In this document: positions 21,869 through 33,700 of the stretch, piece by piece
Layout: every line of letters starts with the position of its first letter
Position numbering within the stretch: the stretch's first letter is position 1
Assembly: GCA_950295325.1 (NCBI GenBank)
Contig: OX485803.1
Location: 34,053,554 to 34,117,553, forward strand
Length of the DNA: 64,000 nucleotides
From: Polytrichum commune
Lineage: Eukaryota > Streptophyta > Polytrichopsida > Polytrichales > Polytrichaceae
Reading direction: 5' to 3'
Program-made: the position numbers and the translations under genes
The notes under the pieces: model-generated
The model's database searches: none
The model's input: only the letters and a program-made list of their open reading frames with translations
Told to the model about the DNA's origin: nothing

Positions 21869-23812
21869 AAATGTGTGAGCCCAAATTGATGCCCACATTG
21901 GTTGTTAACACTTGTAAAACATTACAAGTGGTGTTTTGGTGATTTATGATTATTCACAAAAATATAAAAAGAGTGAAGCTTGAAGAAAGCTTAGTTTGAA
22001 GCATTAGGCTTTTGTGGAGTGGATTTAAGTAGGAGAAGGACAAACCTTGGTAAAGTGTGGTAGGTAGAAAGCCAAGGTTAGTTAAATGTTTGAATTAGGA
22101 TCCTTGTTGATCATTTGAGGGAGGAAGGCTTAGGAGATAGGATTAGAGCCTACAAAGTAGGAGGAGATCTCGAGGGCTTATCGTGAGCCTTGAGGGTGCT
22201 CACCCCCTCAAACTCACTATATAATTCTTCATTCTTCCCTCACTCATCCTCTCTTTCCTTCGTGCTCCAAGGCACCCCACGGGTTATAAGTGTGGGTGTT
22301 GGAAGCAAGATTGGAGCACATGTGTGTGCTTAGTTTGTAGTTGGAGAGCCAAGGCTATTTGGCCTTGAAGAGGGCTTGACCTCTTGACTAGAAGTAGCTT
22401 GAGTTTGAAGAACTTAGAATTTATCTTATAGCTTTCAATTGTAGTACTTGGATTTACATAATGATTTGGACTTATAAGTATTATGTAAGATTGAGCATCT
22501 AGTTTTGTTGGAAAGTTTATATTGAGAGTGGAGCACTTAGTTTTGTTAAGTATTCCTTCGGTTGAGGGCCGGATACATTTTTGGGCATAACCTGTTGAGA
22601 TCCTAGAGTTTACAATCCCAACCGGTTACATGTCCACATCCTCCTGTTTTCCTTTATTAGATCGGGTTATATTCTATAGTCCCCTCTAAGCTGGTCAGAC
22701 AAATTTATGGGCATAACCTGTTGAGATCCTCCTGTCTGCAAGTCCAACCGGTTACAGGTTGAGAGCCTCCTGTTTGCAAGTCCAACCGGTAACCTGTTGA
22801 GATCCTCCTGTCTGCAAGTCCAACCGGCTACAGGTTGAGAGCCTACTGTCTGCAAGTCCAACCGGTTACAGGTTGAAATCCTACTGTCTGCAAGTCCAAC
22901 CGGTTACAGGTTGAGAGCCTACTGTCTGCAAGTCCAACCGGTTACAGTTGAGATCCTACTGTTTGCAAGTCTAACTGGTAATATTATTAGTTTGGGGTAT
23001 ATTCTGTAGCTTTCTCTAACTGGTTGGATGGGTTTTGGGCATAACCAGTTGAGGTCCTACTGTTTGCAAGTCCAAATGGTTACAGGTTGCCATCCTCCTG
23101 TTTTTATTTATTAGCTTGGGGTATATTATATAGATTCCTTTGAAATGATCGGGTATTTTCAGCAGTCTTCAACTTCAACCGGTTATCTCTCAAGCTCAAC
23201 CTGTTCATTCGTAACTAACTGTCGGTTCTCCCCGATCATTGATTGAGCCGGTCTAAACCTTAGGCATAGTTAGTTGAAAGCTAACTTAAGTATTAACATT
23301 AGGATAAGATTAGTTGAAAGGGGAAGGACTTATGCTTAATGATATTAGAAGCGAGCTTAGGCTAAATCACGTACGGGGCTCATACAACACTAGGAGAACA
23401 AGAGCCATTACTTGTGATCACAAGTAGGGAGGAATTATTAAAGCTTGTGAAACTACCATAAGGCTTACAAGTATTTTTTTTATTACTTAAGCTTACATGG
23501 AATCTACAAGGGAGAGCTCATGTAATAGTGTGGAGTCGACGGCAAGGACTCGCTTCACAAGAGGGATGTCTTTGAAGGCGTGTGTGGCAAAAGCGGCCGG
23601 GTGGACGTTGGAGAAGTACAAGGATGTGACATTACCCGAGATTAAGGAGTGTAAGAAGACATAGTATAGACTTGGCTAAGTTGTGTATATTCCAACGATA
23701 GATTGGAATCATACATTGTGTTACAAAGAGAGAAATCTCTACATGTCATTATAAACGTCTCCATTCGGGCTAGGACGAAATTGAAGGGTGGAGGTTTTTT
23801 GGTGACAAAATG
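21869..23812 (+). mobile_element. solo LTR of a retrotransposon (1,934 bp)
   Basis: The element 21874-23807 begins TGTGAGCCC and ends GGTGACA, giving the TG..CA ends of an LTR. A 5-bp duplication AAATG flanks it (21869-21873 and 23808-23812). Joining the flanks restores the reading frame of the interrupted transposase-like exon (EDICKGISGFIQ), matching EDIIKDVSCFIQ in the second copy, so the borders are secure. On the plus strand a TATATAA at 22218-22224 is followed by a pyrimidine-rich stretch, as in an LTR promoter. No internal retroviral coding region or second LTR copy is present, so it is a solo LTR. Confidence 0.85.
22700..22985. repeat. 38-bp minisatellite inside the solo LTR
   Basis: At least six head-to-tail units of exactly 38 bases, marked by AAGTCCAACCGGTTACAGG, have ACCG at 22747, 22785, 22823, 22861, 22899 and 22937. 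Decayed relatives extend to about 22590 and 23215. Units alternate between GAGAGCCT and GAGATCCT. Confidence 0.9.
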
Positions 23813-26376
23813 TCCTCCAAATTCTTCATAGGTATTGGTTTGCAAGGCTTAGGCTCTCCGTCAGGCAACATCGTCCTTCCCTTCCTATCAACACGCCATA
23901 CAAGGAGACCCTCCGGTGGGCTCCAGTCTTGTGACGTGCACAACAACTTGTATTGCATGGCGGGGACACCATCGTCACGCACGTAGAACCGAAATTGTTG
24001 TGCCTTCGTATGTCCGATCAATTGGTGAGCTCCGCTTCGAATATACGGTTCTATAAATGCCTTGAAGTCAGGAACCTCCTCGATCATATGGGGGATGACG
24101 GGAATGTTCTCCAAATCCATGTACGACTTCATCAACAATGGAATTGTTGGAAAATCCTCCTCGCGCAACTTCATGCTCCACCGCCCAAAAGATGCATCGA
24201 TATCGTAGTGCGTGTGGCCTACCAATAGAAAGGACACAAAAACCTCCTTGAAAATGCCTTTCGCCACCAACAACGACCGATATGCAAAAACATATATACT
24301 TTTATTGTCCTTCGCACAATTGTCCAATTAGACACGCAGAGTTGGGGACAACTTCTTGGCAATCACATCTTCACTTGGTGGCTCCGGCAAGGAGTGCATG
24401 TATACATCTCTTCCATCCAATACCACTTCATATAGAGGTGTTGATCCCGAGTTTTCAAATAACAATCTTGATGAATAGGACGGCGGTTTGTCCAAATCAC
24501 GTAAAAGCTTTGCAAATGACCCTATCGTGTGGTTTGAATCCGCCGGATACAAATCAAGAGCATAATGAGCATACTTGACATCGCCATGTCCATGTGCAAT
24601 CATTCCTGCAAAGCCAACCCAATGGTTTAATATTCAACTATAACACCAAAAAATTCACATGGTGTACATCTATGGCCCCAAGTACAAACCTAAAAGCACA
24701 AATTTGTGTTGAGGTAACGCAATGCAATTGTTATCCAAATCACCTGTAACCGAAACAGGAAGCTTAAAAAGGCCGTCCGTAGCTTTGATTCGATTTGCAA
24801 AACATGGTGAGACTGTTTTGGCATGGTCCATTTTGTCATGGATGATTGTAAGGACCTCCAAAGGCCTGGAGATGGACAAAGCTCTATTTGTGTAGTAATC
24901 ATTACGGTGTGCCTCTTGCATGTTCACATGCTTGAAATAGTTCATTTGATGTGCGGCATAGGACTCTGTCCCCATCGTGTGTGCATCTCGAAGGCGTTTC
25001 AACTTCTCGCATTTGGAACAACGGGCAAATTTGTCGCCTCGTCTTTTTGTAATGTATTCGCTAAAGTTCGATTTTTTGATAGCACTTAGTTTCGACAACG
25101 AAATTGGGTCTAACCCGGCCTTCTCGCCAACTGCGTTTACGTCCAACAATATGTCTTTCCATTTCGTGCCTGTAGGAAGAACCTTCTCCACAACCTTTTC
25201 ACCGGTTGAAAGTGTGCGTGTTTTGTGCGGCATTGCATCGGCAAGGGGGACAATGATGGTTGCCAGAGTCGCTGTTGCTTGTCTCGTTGCTTCCCTTGGT
25301 TTCTTTAAGCCCGTATTCCCATGGTGACGGGACCGGCGTCCTTCCTTGGCATACGCGGCTTGTCTATAAAATTTCGCTTTTGACACACCGTGAATGGTGT
25401 ACCATGCCGTACAACACACGTCTATGCTCTCAAGGGTGATGACCTTGCGACCCGCTCCGTTCACATGTATCGCCCTATGGACATCAAGCTTTTTGGTGGA
25501 TCTTAGACGGAAATCTCCAAGCCACATTTCCTCGCGGATGGCCTTCAATTTATCCCTTGGGAACAATTGGCAACAACGATGTACACAACAATCCTTTGTG
25601 GCAACTTCTCTAATAGACTCCTCACAGAGCAACCTTTGACGTTTACACTCATTTGCAGACGGAGTAGGACGTGCCAATGTATCGTACTTCCGTAGGCCTT
25701 TGCGTGGCCGAATGTTTGCTTGGAGCTCCTGTTGGATTTGGATGTGTCGTCGCTCATGCTAATGCAAATTAACCCCATCAATTGTCACATTCCTCAACGG
25801 CCACCTTCGCAACGAGAACCTATGAGTTGGATTCACTTCGGAATGTACGAGTGATTCCAATATAACAACTCCAACGTCGTCGGTGCCAAGGGGGTTTTCA
25901 TCAATACAATCTTGTGGATGTGTGTTACGACAAATACCCTCCGCCACAGTAACTCCATTGTCATTAACAAGTACCACATCCAAATTCACCCATGAAGCTC
26001 GTGAAAGCCCAACACATTCCACAGTGGGGCAAGAAGGGGCAGATGGCGAAGGACTCCCCAAATGACCTTCATCTGCACTGTCACCAAAACTATCCTCCCC
26101 GACAATGTCTAGGTCATTCCCAGAAGAAGAATGGGAGTTGCCCATGTCTTCAGAGAAGGCATCCCCTCTTCCACCAACTCCTTCCATTTCGCCTACACAC
26201 ATGCATATGAAACCTCAACAAACATGCACACCATGTAAAGGTTCAAAAGAATCAAATATCGAAAAATGCAAGACATCATGATAAATGGGGGCACCGAGGA
26301 TAAAGACATTTGCAACACAACTACAATGTGAACTCCCAATACTTTGCGCAAGTTCCAAAAACAATTTTGTCCAGGG

Positions 26377-26885
26377 GTTTGGGTCGACCGACCCAAACCT
26401 TCTCATGGTCAACCTCCAGCCGCCCATGCTGGGGTTGGGGTTTGGGTCGGTCGACCCAAACATTCTATGTCAAGGGGTTGAGGGGTTTTGGTCAAGCCCG
26501 CCCACACTGGTCCAGGGGTTTGGGTCGACCGACCCAAACCTTCTCATGGTCAACCTCCAGCCGCCCATGCTGGGGTTGGGGTTTGGGTCGGTCGACCCAA
26601 ACATTCTATGCCAAGGGGTCGAGGGGTTTTGGTCAAGCCCGCCCACACTGCTCCAGGGGTTTGGGTCGACCGACCCAAACCTTCTCATGGTCAACCTCCA
26701 GCCACCCAAGCTGGGGTTGGGGTTTGGGTCGGTCGACCCAAACATTCTATGCCAAGGGGTCGAGGGGTTTTGGTCAAGCCCGCCCACACTGGTCCAGGGG
26801 TTTGGGTCAACCGACCCAAACCTTCTCATGGTCAGGCTGAAACCCGCCCACACTAGCGGAGGGGTTTGGGTCGGCCGACCCAAAC
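26377..26885. repeat. 141-bp tandem array carrying eight 22-bp palindromes
   Basis: Units of 141 bases repeat about 3.6 times just upstream of the minus-strand transposase-like gene. Each unit has two palindromes with arms GTTTGGGTCG and CGACCCAAAC and centre AC or GT. Copies start at 26377, 26440, 26518, 26581, 26659, 26722, 26800 and 26864. Only the seventh (one arm base changed) departs from perfect symmetry. Long apparent proteins with repeated VDRPKP- or GSVDPNP-like motifs on both strands are translations of this array. Position suggests the 5' leader intron or promoter of the gene ending at 21180. Confidence 0.93.
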
Positions 26886-26999
26886 CTTATAAGAATCACA
26901 CTAAAACCCGCAAAATCCGGCGGATAATGCGGTGGATAATCCGAAATTCCATATGATTTTGAGATCATTGCAAAGTTCCCGGTGGGCTTCCATGCTGTG

Positions 27000-28214
27000 G
27001 ATAGGTGCTCATGAACTTGCATGCTGTGGATAAGTGCTAATGAACGGCAGCATGCACGAACCTTGAAGTATAGCTCCGACTAAGAGTTCTCTCAACGAAT
27101 TCAAGAGTGGGAGAAGAGCAAAAAAGGACAGACTTTTGGAGGGTGCGTCCCTTTATACTATCCACCTCCGTTTCTCCGACTTCCTCATTGGATGCCTTTC
27201 CCGCCTTGTTCTCATGCAGAGGTTATTTCAAACCTCCTGACATAATTCCCCGTTTTCTGTTTATAGTAGAAAATGCGCATCTATCAATGCCCCTCTGATA
27301 CCCCAGCCGTCATATGACTTAGTCTATGATATTTAATCTATTTATTTTGTTTTGGGTGGATATGACACACGCCATTGGGAGGAACAGTGGCGGCCACATT
27401 GATTTTTTCAAGTGTCATGACGGTATACTTTAACCAATATGTAGACCAAAACACAACTCCATTCAATGTTTTCATGTGTAAACCTATTTCGGTGGGGTTA
27501 GGGCCATTTGGAGGTTGCAATTATGAGAGAGTTTCGAAGGCTTGAGGCAATTGTCATGATGAATAAAATTATTTATTTGTCTCCCCTAAACCCTAAACCC
27601 TAAACCCTAAAACATTGCTCTATTCTCTCGCATGCAATTGTGGCAATGACGGATATGACATGCACCATTGGGAAAAGGGTGGCGGCCACATAATGTTTTT
27701 CAAGTGTCATGAGGGAAAATGTTTGTGATAAGTGATTTAGAATAAAAACTTCTACAATATCACTCTAATGCATCATATACATATTAAATCATTATATTAC
27801 TATATTTGAACTCAAACATTACGGTATATTTTAACCAATATGTAGACAAATGAAGTCTAAACATTGTGTAACGCCTTATGGTAAGAGTCACAAAAAATAC
27901 AATAGTTAAAGTGTAGTTATTAAGATCCTCGCATGAAGAATTATTAATATTGAAAACAAATGATGTCATGACAAAGTTGATTTATTGTTCCAAATCTCAA
28001 TTTGCAGCAATGCCAGTTACAAAAGCTTTTAAAGAACATGTTATGTCATTTGTAATGATTGCATACAACATTGCTCTATCTCTCGCATGCAAGTGTGGCA
28101 ATGACGAACATATGCGGACGTCGTTAAGGGGATACAAACCACCAATGTTGCTTTTTAGTTCAATCTTTCAATGATATTTGAATCCATCAAGTTCACTTCA
28201 AGTTTACTAATGTG
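27000..28214. other. spacer with short repeated blocks
   Basis: No gene is visible. Blocks around GGTGGCGGCCACAT with TTTTTCAAGTGTCATGA occur at about 27385-27420 and 27680-27715, and TTTAACCAATATGTAGAC occurs at about 27430 and 27832. This indicates partial local duplication. Confidence 0.45.
27585..27611. repeat. short interstitial telomere-like tract
   Basis: Nearly four perfect CCCTAAA units, the complement of the plant telomere repeat TTTAGGG. Too short for a functional telomere. It supports a plant origin. Confidence 0.85.
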
Positions 28215-29010
28215 TGTGAGGAAAACATCCAAAGTTGTACCCTAACCCCTTATGACATCCACAACATGAAATCTGTATTGAATAAACACAAGACCAATAT
28301 TTAGTATAATATCATGTTTAAACATCCCAAATAACATTGCAGTTACTGTAACCTTCCTATTAGACTCTTCTTCATATACAAACAACATCTATTACATCTT
28401 GCGCCATTATCTAATATATGCGGAGGGAACATTGAATAACAAGATGAATTTGATGTTGTATTTATCCGATTTAGTCTTATATTACATTCCATATATTAAA
28501 TACCATGTATATTGGCGACTATGTGATTCATCAAAGTGAGACAAATATCCAAAGTCCGGCCCCTTAACCCTAATAACATCCACAACATAAAATGTTGTTT
28601 TTCCTAAACACAAGACCAATCAGTATATCACGTTTAAACGTCCCAAATAACTTATTAACGTAATCAAGATTATCTTTACTATAACCTTCCTATAAGACTC
28701 TTCTCACCATTCAGACAATGTTATACGTTAATATTGGATAGATTAATATGTTATAACCCTAACTCCTAAACCCTAAACCCTAAACAACAAATCTCCTAGT
28801 TGTTCAGTATTGCCTCCATATACAAACAACATCTACTTTATCTTGCGCCATTATCTAATATACGTGGAGGGAACATTGAATAAGAACATGATTGATTTCA
28901 TGGCTTCATACGATGTTGTGCTTCTCCAATTTACTTTTATATCACATCCCAAGTAAATATATCATGATCCACGGTTTATTGGCGACTATGTCATGCATCA
29001 TAGTGAATAT
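28215..29010. repeat. diverged direct repeat pair, ~330-470 bp units
   Basis: 28215-28540 and 28541-29010 share ordered blocks: ATCCAAAG, ACATCCACAACAT, AACACAAGACCAAT, TTTAAACRTCCCAAATAAC, TATACAAACAACATCTA, TTGCGCCATTATCTAATATA, GGAGGGAACATTGAATAA and TATTGGCGACTATGT. The second unit is longer because of an insert that includes a telomere-like CCCTAAA tract at 28755-28785. No coding potential is visible. Confidence 0.7.
28755..28785. repeat. short interstitial telomere-like tract
   Basis: Three to four imperfect CCCTAAA units within the longer unit of the direct repeat pair. Confidence 0.75.
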
Positions 29011-29394
29011 CTATGGGATTTACTAAAAACTTGAGCATGTTAGCATGTTGAAATAAGGATCATGCAATTCAAAACCCTGACAAAATGCACTTTGGGAAGG
29101 TATTCATTTAGGCTCCACATTCAAGTCTTCTAAATTTCGGAATTTCATGTTGGGGGGTGGGGGTTATCTTTTTTATTCATGGAATATTGTGTGAGTTGTT
29201 GGCATCATTGGTAAAGTCTAAATGTCAATGATTACATCGTTCAATGTCACGCAATTGTATTATTTTCCTAACGTGCTCAAACAAAAGATAAACCAATGAT
29301 TTCAACTTGTTTGGAAAATTAAGGTTATGGTGTCATGTAAGTAGGGGTTGAGTCTTAGTTTTAGCATAAAGTTGCGTTGTTAAAATCCATTAGT

Positions 29395-30783
29395 TATATA
29401 AATGGTTAGTTTTGTAGATTACCGCAGTTGATGTGGAACCTTAGGGTACTCCAAAGTGTCGTTAAAAAATTAATCCCCGCTAAGGGGTTTGAGTTAGGCT
29501 TTAGGATTTTGGGTCCCGCGTAACCCTATTTCCGTTGGTGCCCTAATCTTGTGGGCACCCTATTCGTGCGGTTGGGCGCCAATTCCCGAGGCAAACAAAA
29601 CCCCAACCGTCACTTTTTTTCATTCTTTCTCTCTCTCTCCTCGCCAAGCACTCGCTCCGCACCTCGTTTGGAAGCGCCGCCTCTCTTGAAGCGCGGCTTT
29701 CACGAAGCGCCGAGGCGATTCAGGCTCTCTTTAGCTATTTCCCTGCTTTCTCTTTCTCTCTACTTCGTCTATTTCCCTGCTTTCTCTTGCTCTATTCACA
29801 GTAGAACTTCTGCAATCTTAGAAGTTAGGAGGAGTTTAGAATAGAACAGAAACCTACGGAGGAGGGTTTCAGGGCGTGAAGGTGAAGGGAGTTCGTAGAG
29901 GAGTCGTGAAGTGTTTTAGAACATTCTGTGAGAGCTTTAGTTTGTGTTTCGAAGTGCATGTGATTGTAGATTTGTATCACATGTGTAATTTTTTGCGGGT
30001 TTTGGAGTTATTTTGTTTTTGGAGTGCTCGTGAGCTTTAGGAGTTCTTCAAAGATAATGAGGAGGTGTTTGAGAGATAGAAAAGTCATTTGAAAGGGTCA
30101 CTTGTTGTTTGAGAGATTCAGTTCTTGTTTTGAGAGTTTCAGTTGTTGTTTGAGAGATTCAAAAGCTTGTTGAAAGACACAAGCTTTTGATCTGTGTTGA
30201 GAGACTAAAGAACTGTTTGAAATATTCAGTAGATGCTTGGAAATTTCATAGTGTGTGTGAGTTGCATTCTGTAGTTTGTGTGTTATTGGAAGAAGAACAC
30301 CATATCCACTCCATCCTTGCTGCAACAACAACCCTGAAAGGTATTCTATGTTATTAAATCAAACATGTATTTGTTAATTCATGTTGTTGTAGCATACACA
30401 ACGCATAAGCACTGTATATGCTACATGCCAAGTTAAAAAAACTATATTAAAATAGAACAGTTTGGGGAGACGACCCAAACACAGCCTGCTGTTTGGGTCC
30501 CTCGACCCAAATCACAGCCTGCTGTTTGGGTCCCTCGACCCAAACGCAACCTCTACAATATAAACTTATCAAGATATCCTTGATGACAATATAAAATGCA
30601 AATCCACCCAAGATAACGAAATGCCATATAAACATATAAATGAAGTTAAAAAATAACAAGACACAATTCAAAAATAAATGCGTTGATGCATTACATTTCC
30701 CTTCCATCACGTGACATTTAATCTATTGTGAAGAAGTTTGGGTCGAACGACCGAAACTAACATCCTTGCTTCTTTCTTTGCAG
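29395..30783 (+). promoter_or_regulatory. putative promoter, leader exon and 5' UTR intron of the large plus-strand gene
   Basis: A TATATAA lies at about 29395-29402. A CT-rich leader-like tract (29620-29645) and GC-rich, apparently non-coding leader follow. A good donor (AAAG before GTATTC at 30341) and acceptor (TTTGCAG ending at 30783, directly before the ATG) mark a 443-bp intron in the 5' leader. Four palindrome copies lie in that intron. The exact transcription start is not determinable. Confidence 0.4.
30460..30757. repeat. four palindrome copies in the leader intron
   Basis: Imperfect copies of the 22-bp palindrome start at 30460 (one base short), 30491, 30524 and 30736. Those at 30491 and 30524 share the right arm CGACCCAAA and are 33 bases apart as a tandem duplicate. 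Confidence 0.85.
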
Positions 30784-33700
30784 ATGGCCCCAAAGAAAAG
30801 ACCAGGAGAAAGGTGGTTCATGCTTGCGCCAGACGTGTTATGGCAGGAGCACGAAACACCTCAAGATGACTCATATGTCCCTAAGGACGGGCTTGTCCTC
30901 GCCTGGTCAATCCAAGTAGTAAAAACCTCCCTTTACAAAATGATATTCGTTGTCAAAGTAGGGACCGTGGAAAAATATACCTGGGCGACTCTTACGGGAT
31001 GGGAGGTGGCGTCGGTCCAGTCTCTTGGAGACTACGCAGACGTCATCCTTGAGAACAGCGCTGTGCAGAATGCTCATATGTTTCTGCACCAGTTCGTTGA
31101 ACCCTTTGACGCTACATATGCAAGGGAGTCATGTGTCGAACCTGACGTAATCAAACCCGAGACAATTTTCATCGATGCCAGTACATCGAACACAAAGGTC
31201 TCGAGCCGGTTTACGAAACTAAAGCATGCAATCAGCGTGCTCAACAAAGCCCTGCAAAGCAAAACGAAGTCTCAGCAACCCGTCAGGCGGAAGGTACCCA
31301 CTGAGGAAGGTGCAGGGTCGTCAAGGCCTCAATCGGTGAGGATGCCGCAACCAGTCCCGGCTAGCTCAAGACGAACCACTCCATCGGAGACACCGGCGGT
31401 TAGCGAGACTCCTACGCCTTCTGGCAGCCGCCAAACAACTCCCTCCAAGAGGGCGAGAGAGTCATCTGTGATGACTGACGAGCCAGTCTCTCCCGAATCG
31501 CGCATGCCGAAGCCAGGGCAGGAAGTGGATGCAGGGGAGATCCAAAAAATCGTGAACAATTTCACGACCAAGTGCTCCCATTGCTTTTTCATGGGCAGGG
31601 ATTTCAAATTCGACGTGAACATCAGTCAGTGTCATCTCGCGCCACCAGAAAAATGTGTGCGGGCAAAAGAAGACGCCTACGTCGATTGGATAATCGCGCA
31701 GATCGTTAGCGAACAATTCAAAGACGACATGCAAACCATTGTAGTGATGCCCCAGGGACTGAAGAAAATGCCTACCCCTGAAATGTGGGCGACAATTCAG
31801 AAAGGCAATTTTTGGCTCATAGACGGCCAACACAGCGTTGAGGCTTCCAAGAAAATCCAACTGATGACTGAGTGGGACGATCCCAACCATCAGAAGGAGA
31901 AGTTGAAGGTGTGGAAGGCACTTGTGGTGTGGTCTGACGATGAGACCCGACTGAGCGACATCTCCCGTTACTTTAACATGGGCAATAAGAAAAGGGCCTA
32001 CCAAGCTTCCTGGATAAGGAATATCATGGCCTCGCGGGAGGTGTGGGAGTTCTATGATAGGCCTCCCAAGGAGAGGGAGAATGCGAAGGACAAGAATCCC
32101 AAGTGGGAGGTGAGTATTGTTTGGGTCGATTGACCCAAACTCCTTTTGCAGCTTTATTTGTGTATTTTGGGTCGCTCGACCCAAAGTCTTGTTGCAGTCA
32201 TGTTTTTTTAGTTTGGGTCGATCGACCCAAACTCTTGGTGCAGATACTGGTCATGATATGTTTTGGAAAACACATGTACATATCTAACATGCATTCAAAT
32301 GATTGTTTTGATCACATGCAGGACTTCAAATACCAAATGATAAATAAATTCTCCTCCATTGATAATGCTAGTCACAAACATAAGAAATACAACGAGCTTA
32401 GAGGGGAGATTTATTTAATCACAGCATCTGACTCCGTTTGGATGAAGTGGAAGAGTGTATTTGAGAAGTATGAGACGGGTGAGCTCATCGACCCGGACAC
32501 AGGAATTTTCTTCAACCAAACCACGCGCTTCAAACAAATGAAGCCTCTTGTGAGAGAGTTCTTTAGAACTCTTCAAGGCCTTTCCGAGACGGAGATGGAG
32601 AAGGCGGCGGCGCATATCCTGCATTTCATGCCCACGGCGAAAAGGTGCTGGGTGCACCCGAAGATTGTCTTCTTAAAGCCCAAATCCTTCGTCCCTTCAT
32701 GCTACACCATGAAGGAATGGACGGAGAATAGGAAAAAGAAGACAACTATAGTGCAGAAGCTGCATAAATTGGTGCCGGAGAGGAATATTGTTGTGGACGG
32801 CGAGGTTCATGAGGCTAACTGGAGAGCATTCAAAGCTGAATATAAGTTCACCAGTGCCTCCATGGCGGCTCTAATAAGGGAAGCGGGGGACGACTTCCTG
32901 CGGGCCAAGATGGTGAAGGGTGGGAAGAACCGGGCGCTTCCCGACCACACAGCGCGTGCGTTCTCGAACTTCATCAAGGAGAAGAAGATTGTCCAGTTTG
33001 AAGGGGACGCTTACTTCAACCTTGTCACCTTCGAGCCTTTGAAAATTCAGGGCTGGCCAGGTCAGGACGCCAGAATGGCCATAAGGACGAAAGCAGGGGG
33101 GCGTTTTCCATTCGGAATGATAGATTTCAGGAACATTCCTGGAAGCTCATTTGAGGGTACGATGAGCACATTGTTTTACGACCCCTTCCTATCTAAGTTC
33201 GTCGATTATGCGAGTCCTAAGTTCAGGGAGATTGATATCTGGCTATGGATAGTCGAAGATAGGAGGGCGGAGCAGGTGTACGACCTTGTCCGGAAATTGC
33301 AGCCGGAGTATGCAGTCTCCAAGTCTCACTACATCGCCGCACCGGCGGAGGGGGCCTACACGTCGTTGAAGGACAAGAAGACCAAGGTCGTCAACGTCCT
33401 GTGTTTGTACTTCGTGTACAAAGCGGAGTTGTTGAAGGTGCCGAACCACCCTATATCCCGGATGGACAAGCTCTTCCAAGTTCCAGATGGGTTAGGTGCC
33501 AACAAATGCCTATACGACGAGGCCAAATACGCAAACTATCCTGCAGATGAGCTGCGGATGGAATTCTACATGCGGATGCTGAGGACCTTGACTAGGAGAG
33601 GGGACTGTATCTTCAACGTGTTCGGGGGCTCGAAACCCGTCTATGCTGCCATGGTAAGTTACATTCTTTAGCTCTTGCGCAACTTTGGTCGTTCGACCAA

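Larger units (their letters stand above)
21180..26202 (-). pseudogene. DUF7869-type transposase-like gene, copy 1, inactivated
   Basis: Reading leftward, the likely start is the ATG at 26187 (MEGVGGRGDAFSEDMG), just after a TAG intron acceptor; 26202 is an upstream in-frame alternative. Exon 1 runs to 24690 and holds a Cys-rich region (DCCVHRCCQLFP), YTIHGVSKAKFYR, ARCSKCEKLKRL and a helical region with HTMGTESYAAHQ. An 84-bp GT..AG intron (24606-24689) follows. Exon 2 carries HGHGDVKYAHYALDL, LDNCAKDNK and LLVGHTHYDIDASFGR. These last two blocks are signatures of the family annotated as DUF7869, which is spread in plants and animals and looks like a nuclease/transposase fold. That function is inferred. 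Damage: an in-frame TAG at 25759-25761, a TAA at 24328-24330 where the relic copy has CAA, and a solo LTR inserted at 21874-23807. Beyond the LTR the frame continues to 21180 (DICKGISGFIQYYES ... WKPRKNYSGSVSIPQ). Confidence 0.75.

Noticed and set aside
22667-22861. 64-codon minus-strand repeat protein
   Set aside because: It is a translation of the 38-bp minisatellite in the solo LTR. 38 is not a multiple of three, so the frame changes from unit to unit.
25741-25800. A 35-bp intron that would remove the TAG at 25759-25761
   Set aside because: GTGACA..TTAG could be read as intron borders, but 35 bp is too short for plant splicing, and copy 2 is collinear through the site.
26285-26956. Plus-strand 223-residue protein with repeated GSVDPN-like motifs and its minus-strand counterparts
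   Set aside because: These are readings of the 141-bp palindrome array. Open frames exist on both strands because the repeat is palindromic and lacks stops.
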